From positions 1 to 8,601 of the forward strand of contig CANCCE010000116.1 of the NCBI GenBank assembly GCA_947374505.1: a stretch of 8,601 nucleotides of DNA, given 5' to 3'. The position numbers were made by a program, and so were the translations under genes. The notes under the pieces are model-generated. The model had not been told where the DNA came from, did not search any database, and worked only from the letters and a program-made list of their open reading frames with translations. This document shows positions 1 to 5,857 of the stretch, in pieces. This stretch comes from Comamonadaceae bacterium (GTDB lineage Bacteria > Pseudomonadota > Gammaproteobacteria > Burkholderiales > Burkholderiaceae_C). Positions within the stretch are counted from its first letter, which is position 1; each line of letters begins with the position of its first letter.

Positions 1-632
1 ATGAGTGCTTCATCAGGGCTTTTCAACGGTGTGTCTGGCTGACGCAGTGCCCAAGCGTCTTCGAGACGCTTGTCCATGGCGCGGGCGGCGCGCTTGAGGA
101 CGGCCAAGTCGCTGCTGCCTTTGGCGTAGGTGTAAGTGTCTGGGAAAAATCGGCCTTCGGGGTGGACCCCCGGTTTGTCGAGTTTGGCCATGATCGCTTC
201 GCCGCTCAATCCCTTGGTGTCGGCTCGAAGTTGTTCAGCTGACTGCAGAGTCAGCATGATTTGGCTGAAGTTCAATCCTTCCGGAAGATTGATACTTTTC
301 AGGGTTTCCTCGCCCCTCACCAACATGCGGAGCAATTTGCGCGGCGTGGTGCCGGGGCTGATTTCATAGCTGCCGGCTCTGATCTGGCGCGACTGCCCTG
401 ACAGGCGAAACCACCCATAAAGCCAGCTCGCTTGCGTTTGGGCCCCACTCGCCACAATGGCTTCAGCGACCCCTCTAGGGGTGGTGCGTGGCTCGATTTC
501 AAGGTCTAGCACCTGGCTGCCCGCCTGCGTTTTCAGCGTCAGGGGTTCGTGCAGCCACCAAAGAGCAAGCCCGGAAAACAGCAGGCTGCCGGTCAAAACC
601 AACGTCAACAAACTTGAAAAGACACGACGCAC
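1..632 (-). CDS. mltG: MltG endolytic peptidoglycan transglycosylase, 5' part (C-terminus beyond window)
   Basis: MltG (YceG family) is an inner-membrane lytic transglycosylase that cuts nascent glycan strands and helps set their length. About 210 residues are visible. An N-terminal membrane anchor lies at roughly residues 4-27 (starts VRRVFSSLLTLVL, ending in ALWWL). A small LysM-like region follows, with a GSYEISPGTTPRKLL stretch. The family hallmark EGRFFPDTYTY begins at residue 159. The catalytic Glu of the family is expected shortly after the last visible residue, so it cannot be checked. No ATG is available in frame upstream: a TAG lies just before. I chose the GTG at 632 because AAGGTGG sits 7 bases before it. 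The gene is divergent from ygfZ with a 58-bp spacer. In Burkholderiales mltG is usually followed by tmk and holB, which would lie off the left edge (known context, not seen). Identification rests on the hallmark and the anchor. Confidence 0.9.
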   Translation of the reverse strand, partial: MRRVFSSLLTLVLTGSLLFSGLALWWLHEPLTLKTQAGSQVLDLEIEPRTTPRGVAEAIVASGAQTQASWLYGWFRLSGQSRQIRAGSYEISPGTTPRKLLRMLVRGEETLKSINLPEGLNFSQIMLTLQSAEQLRADTKGLSGEAIMAKLDKPGVHPEGRFFPDTYTYAKGSSDLAVLKRAARAMDKRLEDAWALRQPDTPLKSPDEAL

Positions 633-690
633 CAGTGGACCACCTTGAGCAAAGCCATCATTAAAACCCAATGGCTATGATAATTCAGGG
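633..690. promoter_or_regulatory. Divergent mltG/ygfZ promoter spacer
   Basis: This 58-bp spacer must hold the upstream signals for both genes. On the plus strand TATGAT at 676-681 (within TATGATAAT) is a good -10 match. No clear -35 stands 16-18 bp upstream, and TTGAGC at 645-650 is too far away. A transcript from this -10 would begin only about 2-4 bases before the ygfZ ATG. On the minus strand AAGGTGG is the ribosome site for the mltG GTG start, and TTTAAT is a weak -10 candidate. Promoter assignments are inference from motif likeness only. Confidence 0.4.
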
Positions 691-1644
691 ATGCACACTT
701 CAACGCCATCAACGTCTACCGCAGCGCCGTCCGGTCAGGTCGCACTCACCCACATGGGCGTGATCCGCGTCATGGGTGAAGATGCCGCCAGCTTTCTGCA
801 AGGACAGCTGACGCAAGAGGTCGCACTGCTCGGCTTGTCTGAGGCACGGCTGGCCGCTTTTTGCAATGCCAAAGGCCGTATGCAGGCCAGCTTTGTGGTC
901 TTCAAACGCAGCCCCGATGAGATTTTGATGATCTGTAGCCGGGATATTCTGCCCGCCACGCTGAAGCGTTTGTCCATGTTTGTGATGCGTGCCAAGGCCA
1001 AACTCAGTGACGCCAGTGACGAATTCACACTGTACGGTTTGTCGGGTGATGCGGTGACCCACCAAGGTGGTGACGTCAGTCGTGTCTGGTCAAAAATCGA
1101 CACGAACACAGCTTCAGAAACTGCCAGTCTGGTGGTGTTACCGCCGGCCGAAGGCACCGCCCGTGCGCTGTGGTGCGCCCCAACCGGGACGGTTCCACCC
1201 GATTTACCCGCCATTGAGCTCAGCCAGTGGCAATGGCTGAGCGTGCGTTCAGGGGTTGCGATGATCACGCAGCCTATTTTTGAGGCTTTCGTGCCGCAAA
1301 TGCTGAATTACGAATCCGTCGGCGGCGTTAGTTTTAAAAAAGGCTGCTATCCCGGCCAGGAAGTCGTGGCACGCAGCCAGTTTCGGGGCACTCTAAAGCG
1401 ACGTGCGTACATCGTTCATTCGAGTGTTCCGCTGAGTGTGGGACAAGAGGTTTTCCACAGTGCAGATGCTGACCAGCCTTGTGGCTTGGTCGCGGCTGTC
1501 GCCAATGCACCGGCGGGCGGATTTGACGCCATTGTGTCGATTCAAACCGCAGCAGCCCTCGACGGCAGTCTGACGGCGGTGTCGGCCAGCGGTCCGGCGC
1601 TCAGCTTGCTGCCGCTACCTTACCCGCTGCTCGAAGACCTCTGA
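691..1644 (+). CDS. ygfZ: YgfZ-type folate-binding protein (Fe-S cluster maintenance)
   Basis: YgfZ is a cytoplasmic, tetrahydrofolate-dependent paralogue of the glycine-cleavage T protein (GcvT). It supports the assembly or repair of Fe-S clusters in enzymes such as MiaB. The protein is 317 residues, usual for the family. The N-terminal folate-binding fold begins around residue 20 (HMGVIRVMGEDAASFLQGQL). The signature K-G-C-Y-x-G-Q-E occupies residues 217-224 (KGCYPGQE) with the conserved cysteine at 219, and VARSQFRGTLKRR follows directly, as in the family. The first 18 or so residues are low-complexity Ser/Thr/Ala/Pro and probably not part of the fold. A later start at Met22 would cut into the conserved region, so ATG 691 is preferred. 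Its ribosome site is poor: only AGGG abuts the ATG. It is one base upstream of the NRDE gene, so the two are almost certainly co-transcribed. Confidence 0.95.
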   Translation: MHTSTPSTSTAAPSGQVALTHMGVIRVMGEDAASFLQGQLTQEVALLGLSEARLAAFCNAKGRMQASFVVFKRSPDEILMICSRDILPATLKRLSMFVMRAKAKLSDASDEFTLYGLSGDAVTHQGGDVSRVWSKIDTNTASETASLVVLPPAEGTARALWCAPTGTVPPDLPAIELSQWQWLSVRSGVAMITQPIFEAFVPQMLNYESVGGVSFKKGCYPGQEVVARSQFRGTLKRRAYIVHSSVPLSVGQEVFHSADADQPCGLVAAVANAPAGGFDAIVSIQTAAALDGSLTAVSASGPALSLLPLPYPLLEDL

Positions 1645-1645
1645 C

Positions 1646-2515
1646 ATGTGTCTGCTGGCCATCGCTATTGGCGTATCGACCCGTTGGCCGCTGGTCATCG
1701 CCTCCAATCGGGATGAATACCGCGACCGGCCCACCCTGCCCTTGGCTGTCTGGAACACACTCGATGATGTCACTCTGGTGTCGGGCCGCGACTTGCGTGC
1801 TGGTGGAACTTGGATGGGAAGCACAACCGGTGGGCGCGTCGCACTGTTGACCAATGTACGCGAGCCCGGTGCAAAGGCTGCGGCTTTGTCGCGGGGTGAC
1901 TTGCCATTGCGCTGGCTTGAAGGGCAAATGAATGCAACTCAATTTCTGGCAGACACCGAAGCACTTTTATATGGGGGCTGTAATTTGTTGCTAGGCGACT
2001 TTTTGCGAGGTGAGTGGACTTGGGCCAGTAACCGTGCAAACGTTGCCGCGGTTCCTATCAATAGCCAGCAGACGGCGTCAGGCTGGCAAACAATGCCGCT
2101 GGCACCGGGTATTTATGGCTTGTCCAATGCTTTGCTGGACACGCCTTGGCCCAAAACCCAGGCCCTGAAAGCCGCCATGAATTCAGCCTTGGTCAAAGCT
2201 GATACAGAGTGCGATCCGTCCATGTTAACCAGCGTGCTATGGCCAGCGTTGGGCAGCACGGAGCGTGCAGCTTTACATGATTTACCTGATACCGGCATGG
2301 CAACTGAGCTTGAGCACGCCTTGTCAAGTGCGCTGATCGACATGCCCGAGCGAGGCTATGGCACGCGGTGCAGCACCCTCATGTGGGTCTCGGCAAACCC
2401 GACTTCAAACGGATTCAGCGCAACAATCTGCGAGAAAACGACACAGGCAGATAAACAGAAGGCTGACAATTCAGGTCAAAAAATGGTCTGCCTGACCTGG
2501 CCACTGCGTGGCTGA
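1646..2515 (+). CDS. NRDE-family (TANGO2-like) protein
   Basis: This is a 289-residue member of the NRDE (DUF833) family, homologous to eukaryotic TANGO2/HRG-9, which has been linked to heme trafficking. The precise bacterial role is unsettled. Visible hallmarks are the Met-Cys N-terminus (Cys2, the nucleophile position expected of an Ntn-hydrolase-like fold), the name-giving Asn-Arg-Asp-Glu at residues 21-24, GRDLRAGGTWMG at 47-58, a GIYGLSNALLDTPWPK block mid-protein, and YGTRCST at 238-244 near the C-terminus. The ATG lies one base after the ygfZ stop, so translation is probably coupled. The start is fixed because Cys2 must be adjacent to Met1. There is no signal peptide, so it is likely cytoplasmic. 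The last 30 residues (after WVSANPTSNGFSATICEKTT) are polar and variable. The gene ends 20 bp from the convergent thioesterase-GNAT gene. Confidence 0.92.
   Translation: MCLLAIAIGVSTRWPLVIASNRDEYRDRPTLPLAVWNTLDDVTLVSGRDLRAGGTWMGSTTGGRVALLTNVREPGAKAAALSRGDLPLRWLEGQMNATQFLADTEALLYGGCNLLLGDFLRGEWTWASNRANVAAVPINSQQTASGWQTMPLAPGIYGLSNALLDTPWPKTQALKAAMNSALVKADTECDPSMLTSVLWPALGSTERAALHDLPDTGMATELEHALSSALIDMPERGYGTRCSTLMWVSANPTSNGFSATICEKTTQADKQKADNSGQKMVCLTWPLRG
2472..2499 (-). terminator. Possible weak terminator/hairpin past the thioesterase-GNAT gene
   Basis: A perfect 7-bp inverted repeat (CAGGTCA/TGACCTG) spans this stretch in the 3' coding end of the NRDE gene. On the minus strand a smaller nested hairpin, GGTC-AGGCA-GACC, is followed by A and six T (2483-2478), about 39 bases after the stop of the minus-strand gene. 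That arrangement fits a weak intrinsic terminator, but a 4-bp stem is marginal. No T-run follows on the plus strand, so it would not stop ygfZ-NRDE transcription in the classic way. The 20-bp convergent gap (2516-2535) itself holds no hairpin. Confidence 0.25.
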
Positions 2516-2535
2516 AGTCATCTCGCTGGATGGAT

Positions 2536-3417
2536 TTAGAGTGCAAGAAACATCTCGATGTGTGACAAGCCGACTTCGTCAAACACATCACCGCGCCCCT
2601 TGAAACCAAGCCGCTCGTAGAAACCTTGAGCGCTGGTTTGTGCGTGCAACGCCAGTTCATTGTCGCCGCGACGGGTCGCTTCGGTTTGCAAGGCCGCTAA
2701 AACTGCAGCGCCCTGCCCCGAGCCTCTGAGTACCCGTTTGACCGCCATTCGGCCAATCCTACCCTGTCCCTGCTGGCCTTTGAGCAAACGACCCGTTGCG
2801 ATCACCTGACCTAGGCCGTTGTAGGCCACGGCATGAAATGCGGCGGCATCTTCTTCGTCGTTCTCCAGCTCGAGTGCAATCAGCTGCTCATCGACAAAGA
2901 CCTCAATGCGAATTTCCATCGCATCCCAACCCAGATCATCCCAATGCCCGGTTTTCACGGTCATGACCGACTGGCCGTCTTCAAAACCCAGCAGCACTTG
3001 CCGTAGCGCCTCGGGCACCGGGCAGGCGCGTTGGGTGATCGAATCGGCAAAGACATAAATCAATTCGCACGTCACGATCAGGTCGTCGCCGCGGAAAATA
3101 GCGCCATGAAAGACGATCGAAGAATGTCCAATTTTTTGACACTGCATGGCCACATCCAGCAAGTCATCAAAGCGAGCCGACGCATGGTGGATCACACTCG
3201 TTTTTTTAACATACAACTCGCCCCCCAAAGCCTGCATGGCTTCTTCGTACGGCAACGCCAAGGTCCGCCAATAGTCGGCCATGGCGGTGTCGAAATACAT
3301 CAGATAGTGGGCATTGAAGACAATTTTTTGCATGTCAACCTCCGCCCATCGGACTCGGAGTCGGTGCGAAAAACGAAAACTCTCCAGCTGTGGTTTAAGT
3401 GTGTCGATTTCTGTCAT
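2536..3417 (-). CDS. Hotdog thioesterase (YbgC/FadM type) fused to GNAT acetyltransferase
   Basis: This is a 293-residue two-domain protein. Residues about 16-140 form a 4-hydroxybenzoyl-CoA-thioesterase-type hotdog domain: VRWAEVD at 22-28 with the family's catalytic-position Asp28, then FNAHYLMYFD at 34-43. It is predicted to hydrolyse acyl-CoA thioesters. Residues about 155-293 form an ElaA-like GNAT domain: IRIEVFVDEQ at 169-178, an acidic ELENDEED stretch, the acetyl-CoA-binding R-x-x-G-x-G (R231, G234, G236), and FYERLGF at 266-272. Domains of this kind are usually separate proteins. The join falls inside one uninterrupted frame with no stop. ATG 3417 has AAGGGAAG at 3434-3427 as ribosome site. 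It lies 87 bp downstream of the esterase gene on the same strand. Substrates are unknown. A fusion annotated simply as 'thioesterase' or 'GNAT' would miss half of it. Confidence 0.88.
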   Translation of the reverse strand: MTEIDTLKPQLESFRFSHRLRVRWAEVDMQKIVFNAHYLMYFDTAMADYWRTLALPYEEAMQALGGELYVKKTSVIHHASARFDDLLDVAMQCQKIGHSSIVFHGAIFRGDDLIVTCELIYVFADSITQRACPVPEALRQVLLGFEDGQSVMTVKTGHWDDLGWDAMEIRIEVFVDEQLIALELENDEEDAAAFHAVAYNGLGQVIATGRLLKGQQGQGRIGRMAVKRVLRGSGQGAAVLAALQTEATRRGDNELALHAQTSAQGFYERLGFKGRGDVFDEVGLSHIEMFLAL

Positions 3418-3432
3418 GACGTTCTACTTCCC

Positions 3433-3455
3433 TTTTTTCGTTTTTTCGTTTTTTT
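3433..3455 (-). repeat. Tandem A-homopolymer ladder in the leader of the thioesterase-GNAT gene
   Basis: Read on the minus strand this is A7-CG-A6-CG-A6, then GGGAAG (ribosome site) and the ATG at 3417. It amounts to a short tandem repeat of CGAAAAAA. It contrasts sharply with the GC-rich surroundings. Such a leader would be unstructured and could act as an A-rich translation enhancer (ribosomal protein S1 binding), or it could be prone to slippage. A TTGATG with an ATAAAA 17 bases on, just upstream, is a very weak promoter candidate. Function is inferred. Confidence 0.55.
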
Positions 3456-3471
3456 ATTGGATATTCTGGAC

Positions 3472-3493
3472 CCGCATCAAATCCTTGATACGG
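3472..3493 (-). other. Intercistronic RNA hairpin between esterase and thioesterase-GNAT genes
   Basis: On the minus strand a 9-bp stem closes a GGAT loop (left arm CCGTATCAA, right arm TTGATGCGG). One pair is G-U in this RNA but would be C-A in the opposite transcript, so the structure favours the minus-strand message. A single bulge allows two further pairs out to 3469/3495. It begins about 12 bases after the esterase stop and is followed by A-tracts, not T, so it does not look like an intrinsic terminator. It may protect or process the message. Seen in sequence; role inferred. Confidence 0.5.
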
Positions 3494-3504
3494 TCATAGC
3501 GAAG

Positions 3505-4479
3505 TCACTCATCCGTACCGAAGGCTTGGCGCAAAGCCAGCGCAGCATGCGCTTGGGCTTGGATGGCCTCAGGAATGCTGCGGCCCATCTTGATGAATTC
3601 ATGTGTCACGCCACGGTAAATTTCAAGATCTACCGTGACGCCGGCCGCTCGCAATTTGTCGGCGTACAGCAATCCTTCGTCCACCAAAGGATCACATTCC
3701 GCCAGACCTAGCCAAGCCGGCGCGACGCCCTCCACATCAGCCGCGTTGAGCGGCGCAAAGCGCCAGTCATCGCGGTCTGCCGGCGTACGGATGTATTGGT
3801 TGAAAAACCAGCTGATGCTGGGCTCGTCCAGTACAAACCCGTGGCCAAAGGTATGGTGAGAGCGTGTGTCCTGGTGTGCCGCACAGCCTGGGTAGGTCAG
3901 CAATTGGAGCGCCAATGGCAAGCCCACGTCTCTCGCCATCAGTGCGCACACAGCTGCCAATGTGCCACCGGCGCTATCTCCACCAACCGCTAACCGGCTC
4001 GTATCCAGACCGAAGGAGCCCGCCATGCCGACCAGTCCGTTCAGAGCGTCCCAAGCGTCGTGAACTGCGGTTGGGAACTTGTATTCAGGTGCCAGCCGAT
4101 AGTCCACAGAGACTACCGCGCAGTCGGCGGCATGGCTCAGTTCGCGGCACAGCACATCGTGGGTGGCAATGCTGCCGATGGTGAAGCCGCCGCCATGAAA
4201 ATACAACAAAGTAGGCCAAGGTCTCTCAAACGGACGGGCTTCACGTGGAAGATAAAGGCGCGCGGGCAAGGCATGACCGTCACGCACCTGAAGGCTGAAA
4301 TCTTGCACTCGAGCCAAGGCTCTGACAGGCAATTCGAGTACGCCTGAGCCAAGTTCGTAGGCCGCTCTGGCTTGATGCGGCGTCATGCTGTAAAACGGGG
4401 GCCGCCTGGCGCGGGCCATGCCAGCGACTACGCTGCGCATGGCCGGTGTTAACAACTGTTCAGGCTCTGGGCGCTTCAT
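3505..4479 (-). CDS. Alpha/beta-hydrolase, HSL/GDSAG-type esterase
   Basis: This is a 324-residue carboxylesterase or lipase of the hormone-sensitive-lipase (bacterial family IV) type. It is predicted to hydrolyse short-chain esters in the cytoplasm; no signal peptide is visible. Motifs in order: oxyanion-hole HGGG at 95-98 (LLYFHGGGFTIGS), VSVDYRLAPEYKFP at 123-136, nucleophile GDSAGG at 167-172 with Ser169, acid Asp263 in ECDPLVDEG, and base His293 in GVTHEF. The triad is therefore complete. Length is typical of the family. ATG 4479 is the first start after an in-frame TGA, and the N-terminus (LLTPAMRSVVAGMARARRPP) matches the usual cap region. No convincing Shine-Dalgarno precedes it. A 16-codon ORF ends 4 bases upstream, so coupling is possible. 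The physiological substrate cannot be told from sequence. Confidence 0.93.
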   Translation of the reverse strand: MKRPEPEQLLTPAMRSVVAGMARARRPPFYSMTPHQARAAYELGSGVLELPVRALARVQDFSLQVRDGHALPARLYLPREARPFERPWPTLLYFHGGGFTIGSIATHDVLCRELSHAADCAVVSVDYRLAPEYKFPTAVHDAWDALNGLVGMAGSFGLDTSRLAVGGDSAGGTLAAVCALMARDVGLPLALQLLTYPGCAAHQDTRSHHTFGHGFVLDEPSISWFFNQYIRTPADRDDWRFAPLNAADVEGVAPAWLGLAECDPLVDEGLLYADKLRAAGVTVDLEIYRGVTHEFIKMGRSIPEAIQAQAHAALALRQAFGTDE

Positions 4480-4732
4480 GGAATCAAGTGCCCAGCGTCA
4501 GCAACGCCTCGGTACTTCCGTTTTGTGGGGTCATATTCAAATTGATGAGCCTCTCATGGTACTACTTGGTTTTTAAAACAACCCATTAGTTTTTGAGTGC
4601 CGTGAGAAATACAACATGCAACCACCGGCGTTAGTTTTATCGGGCGGGGTATGGCGTTCATCCCACATTGGTCGACTTCTGGAATCCGACTTGTTGTTGA
4701 ACTCAAGCCTAGGCCCGTGGAGTCGCCGAAGC
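4480..4732. promoter_or_regulatory. AT-richer spacer upstream of the esterase gene
   Basis: This 253-bp non-coding stretch lies between the 98-residue membrane-protein gene and the esterase gene, both on minus. Part of it (about 4530-4640) is clearly AT-richer than its surroundings and is the likely place for the esterase promoter, but no clean -35/-10 pair is visible. It holds two small palindromes that could be operators: 4545-4557 (ATGAG-CCT-CTCAT) and an imperfect 16-bp palindrome at 4568-4583 (GGTT..AACC arms around TTTTAAAA). It also holds a 16-codon minus-strand ORF at 4484-4534 (MTPQNGSTEALLTLGT) with no ribosome site. No tRNA or mobile element was found. Confidence 0.4.
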
Positions 4733-4745
4733 TCAAACCACGGCC
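4712..4745 (-). other. Hairpin overlapping the stop codon of the 98-residue membrane-protein gene
   Basis: On the minus strand GGCCGTGG pairs with CCACGGGCC (one bulged base), closing a 17-base loop that contains the TGA stop (4735-4733). The stem is GC-rich and so plausible as RNA. No T-run follows, so a classic intrinsic terminator is not supported. It could block 3' exonucleases or aid factor-dependent termination. Confidence 0.35.
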
Positions 4746-5029
4746 ATCACAACAAACCACGCGCTGGCCCCGAGCCGCATTGCAGGCGAAACAGCAGGGA
4801 AACGCCAAACGGCCGCAAGTAGAAATGCGTTGTAGGGCAGCGTTGAAAAATGCAATGCGACGGCCCCTGTCGGACCTCTGCCCAGAGACACCAGCATCAG
4901 TGCCGCAAAACTGGCGAACAGATTGATCACTGTGCCAACGGCCAGCATGTCAAACCAGAACAGGCGGCGCAAGTTAACCCTGGCGTGCCACCGATCTGAG
5001 AAAAATTCCGCAAGCTGTGCTGGCCTCAT
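4733..5029 (-). CDS. Small predicted inner-membrane protein, uncharacterised
   Basis: This is a 98-residue protein of unknown function. The polar N-terminus (MRPAQLAEFFSDRWHARVNL) is followed by hydrophobic segments at roughly 24-47 (FWFDMLAVGTVINLFASFAA), 55-74 (including LHFSTLPYNAFLLAAV) and 80-97, so two or three membrane passes are expected. The mixture of a conserved-looking aromatic N-terminus, charged residues confined to loops and regular hydrophobic spans argues that it is a real gene rather than a chance frame. I recall similar uncharacterised proteins in Comamonadaceae, but this is not verified. It starts 41 bases after terC and could be cotranscribed with it. Its ribosome site is weak: AAGGTG lies 15 bases before the ATG, and an in-frame TGA shortly upstream rules out earlier starts. 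No recognisable domain. Confidence 0.65.
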   Translation of the reverse strand: MRPAQLAEFFSDRWHARVNLRRLFWFDMLAVGTVINLFASFAALMLVSLGRGPTGAVALHFSTLPYNAFLLAAVWRFPAVSPAMRLGASAWFVVMAVV

Positions 5030-5052
5030 GGCGGGTTTTCACTGCACCTTTC

Positions 5053-5078
5053 AGCCCTGTGCTTTCAAGCTCAGGGCT
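5053..5078 (-). other. Hairpin overlapping the terC stop codon
   Basis: A 26-base stem-loop: AGCCCTG/CAGGGCT (7 bp), one mismatch, then 3-4 further pairs around a TGAA-type loop. The terC stop (5073-5071) lies in the arm on the minus strand. No T-run follows on the minus strand. The plus-strand reading has TCGGGCTGTTTT after it, a poor tail. It may be a 3'-end or processing structure between terC and the small membrane-protein gene. Confidence 0.45.
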
Positions 5079-5835
5079 TCGGGCTGTTTTGAGCCGCTTT
5101 CAACAAGCGTTTGGCGCGGGAGCGAATGTTCAACGCTTCCACAGCGAGTGAAAAAGCCATGGCGGCATAAATGTAACCTTTGGGGACATGTTGTTCGAAC
5201 GCTTCTGCGGTCAGCGCCATGCCGACCATGATCAAAAAAGCCAGTGCCAGAACTTTGATCGATGGATGACTGTCTACGAACTCACCGATCGGCTTGGCAG
5301 CAACCAGCATCACCCCGACTGACGCGATGACCGCTGCGACCATGATGCTGATGTCGTCAACCATGCCGACCGCCGTGATCACTGAATCCAGCGAGAACAC
5401 GATGTCGATGATGGCGATTTGCCCAATGATGCCCCAGAACATTCTTTGGCCGGTCGACTTGAGCAGGACCGCATCGGTCTCGGCTGGCGCATGCTGTTCG
5501 CGGGCCTCGACTTCAATGAAGATCTCATGCGAAGCTTTGTAAAGTAGAAACAAGCCGCCAAGAAGCAACACCAGATCGCGCCCACTGAAGCCTTGACCTA
5601 AGGCGGTGAACAGATTAGCGGTGAGGCCCATGACCCAGTTCAGTGTGAACAGCAGCAACAAACGGGAGACCATCGCAAAGCCAAGGCCAAGCCGGCGGGC
5701 TTTGTCGCGCATGTGGGACGGCAATCGACCGACCAGGATTGAAATGAAGATGATGTTGTCGATGCCGAGAACAATTTCCAGAGCAGCCAACATGGCAAAA
5801 GCGATCCAGACATTCGGGTCGAGTAGAAATTCCAT
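5071..5835 (-). CDS. TerC-family integral membrane protein (YgdQ/YoaE-like)
   Basis: This is a 254-residue multi-pass inner-membrane protein of the TerC family, whose members are implicated in metal ion (notably manganese) export and in tellurite-resistance loci. Two inverted-repeat-like family motifs are seen: LEIVLGIDNIIF at 19-30 (E20, D26, N27) and IIDIVFSLDSVITAVGM at 142-158 (D144, D150). The acidic residues inside membrane spans are the presumed metal ligands. A polar cytoplasmic loop with HAPAETDAVLLKSTGQR lies between the halves, and the C-terminus is basic (IRSRAKRLLK). I placed the start at ATG 5835 (MEFLLDPNVW), which matches the family N-terminus. An upstream in-frame ATG at 5952 would add 39 polar residues overlapping the previous gene. 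GGGAG lies about 12 bases upstream, a somewhat long spacing. The transported ion here is not shown by sequence. Confidence 0.92.
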   Translation of the reverse strand: MEFLLDPNVWIAFAMLAALEIVLGIDNIIFISILVGRLPSHMRDKARRLGLGFAMVSRLLLLFTLNWVMGLTANLFTALGQGFSGRDLVLLLGGLFLLYKASHEIFIEVEAREQHAPAETDAVLLKSTGQRMFWGIIGQIAIIDIVFSLDSVITAVGMVDDISIMVAAVIASVGVMLVAAKPIGEFVDSHPSIKVLALAFLIMVGMALTAEAFEQHVPKGYIYAAMAFSLAVEALNIRSRAKRLLKAAQNSPKP

Positions 5836-5857
5836 GTGGACAAGGGCTCCCTGTAAC

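Noticed and set aside
136..648. Short plus-strand frames opposite mltG
   Set aside because: The minus-strand frame from 632 encodes clear MltG motifs and accounts for the region.
735..1268. 177-codon minus-strand frame inside ygfZ
   Set aside because: Antisense to clear YgfZ motifs; no family likeness; low-complexity composition.
3031..3711. 226-codon plus-strand frame across the fusion gene, spacer and esterase end
   Set aside because: Runs antisense over two well-supported genes and the T-rich spacer; no recognisable domain.
4480..4732. tRNA gene or integration remnant in the spacer
   Set aside because: No cloverleaf, T-loop motif, flanking repeats or recombinase gene could be found.
4554..4808. 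84-codon minus-strand frame overlapping the small membrane-protein gene
   Set aside because: Cys-rich, irregular composition in the wrong frame relative to the hydrophobic 98-residue protein; extends through the AT-rich spacer with no ribosome site.
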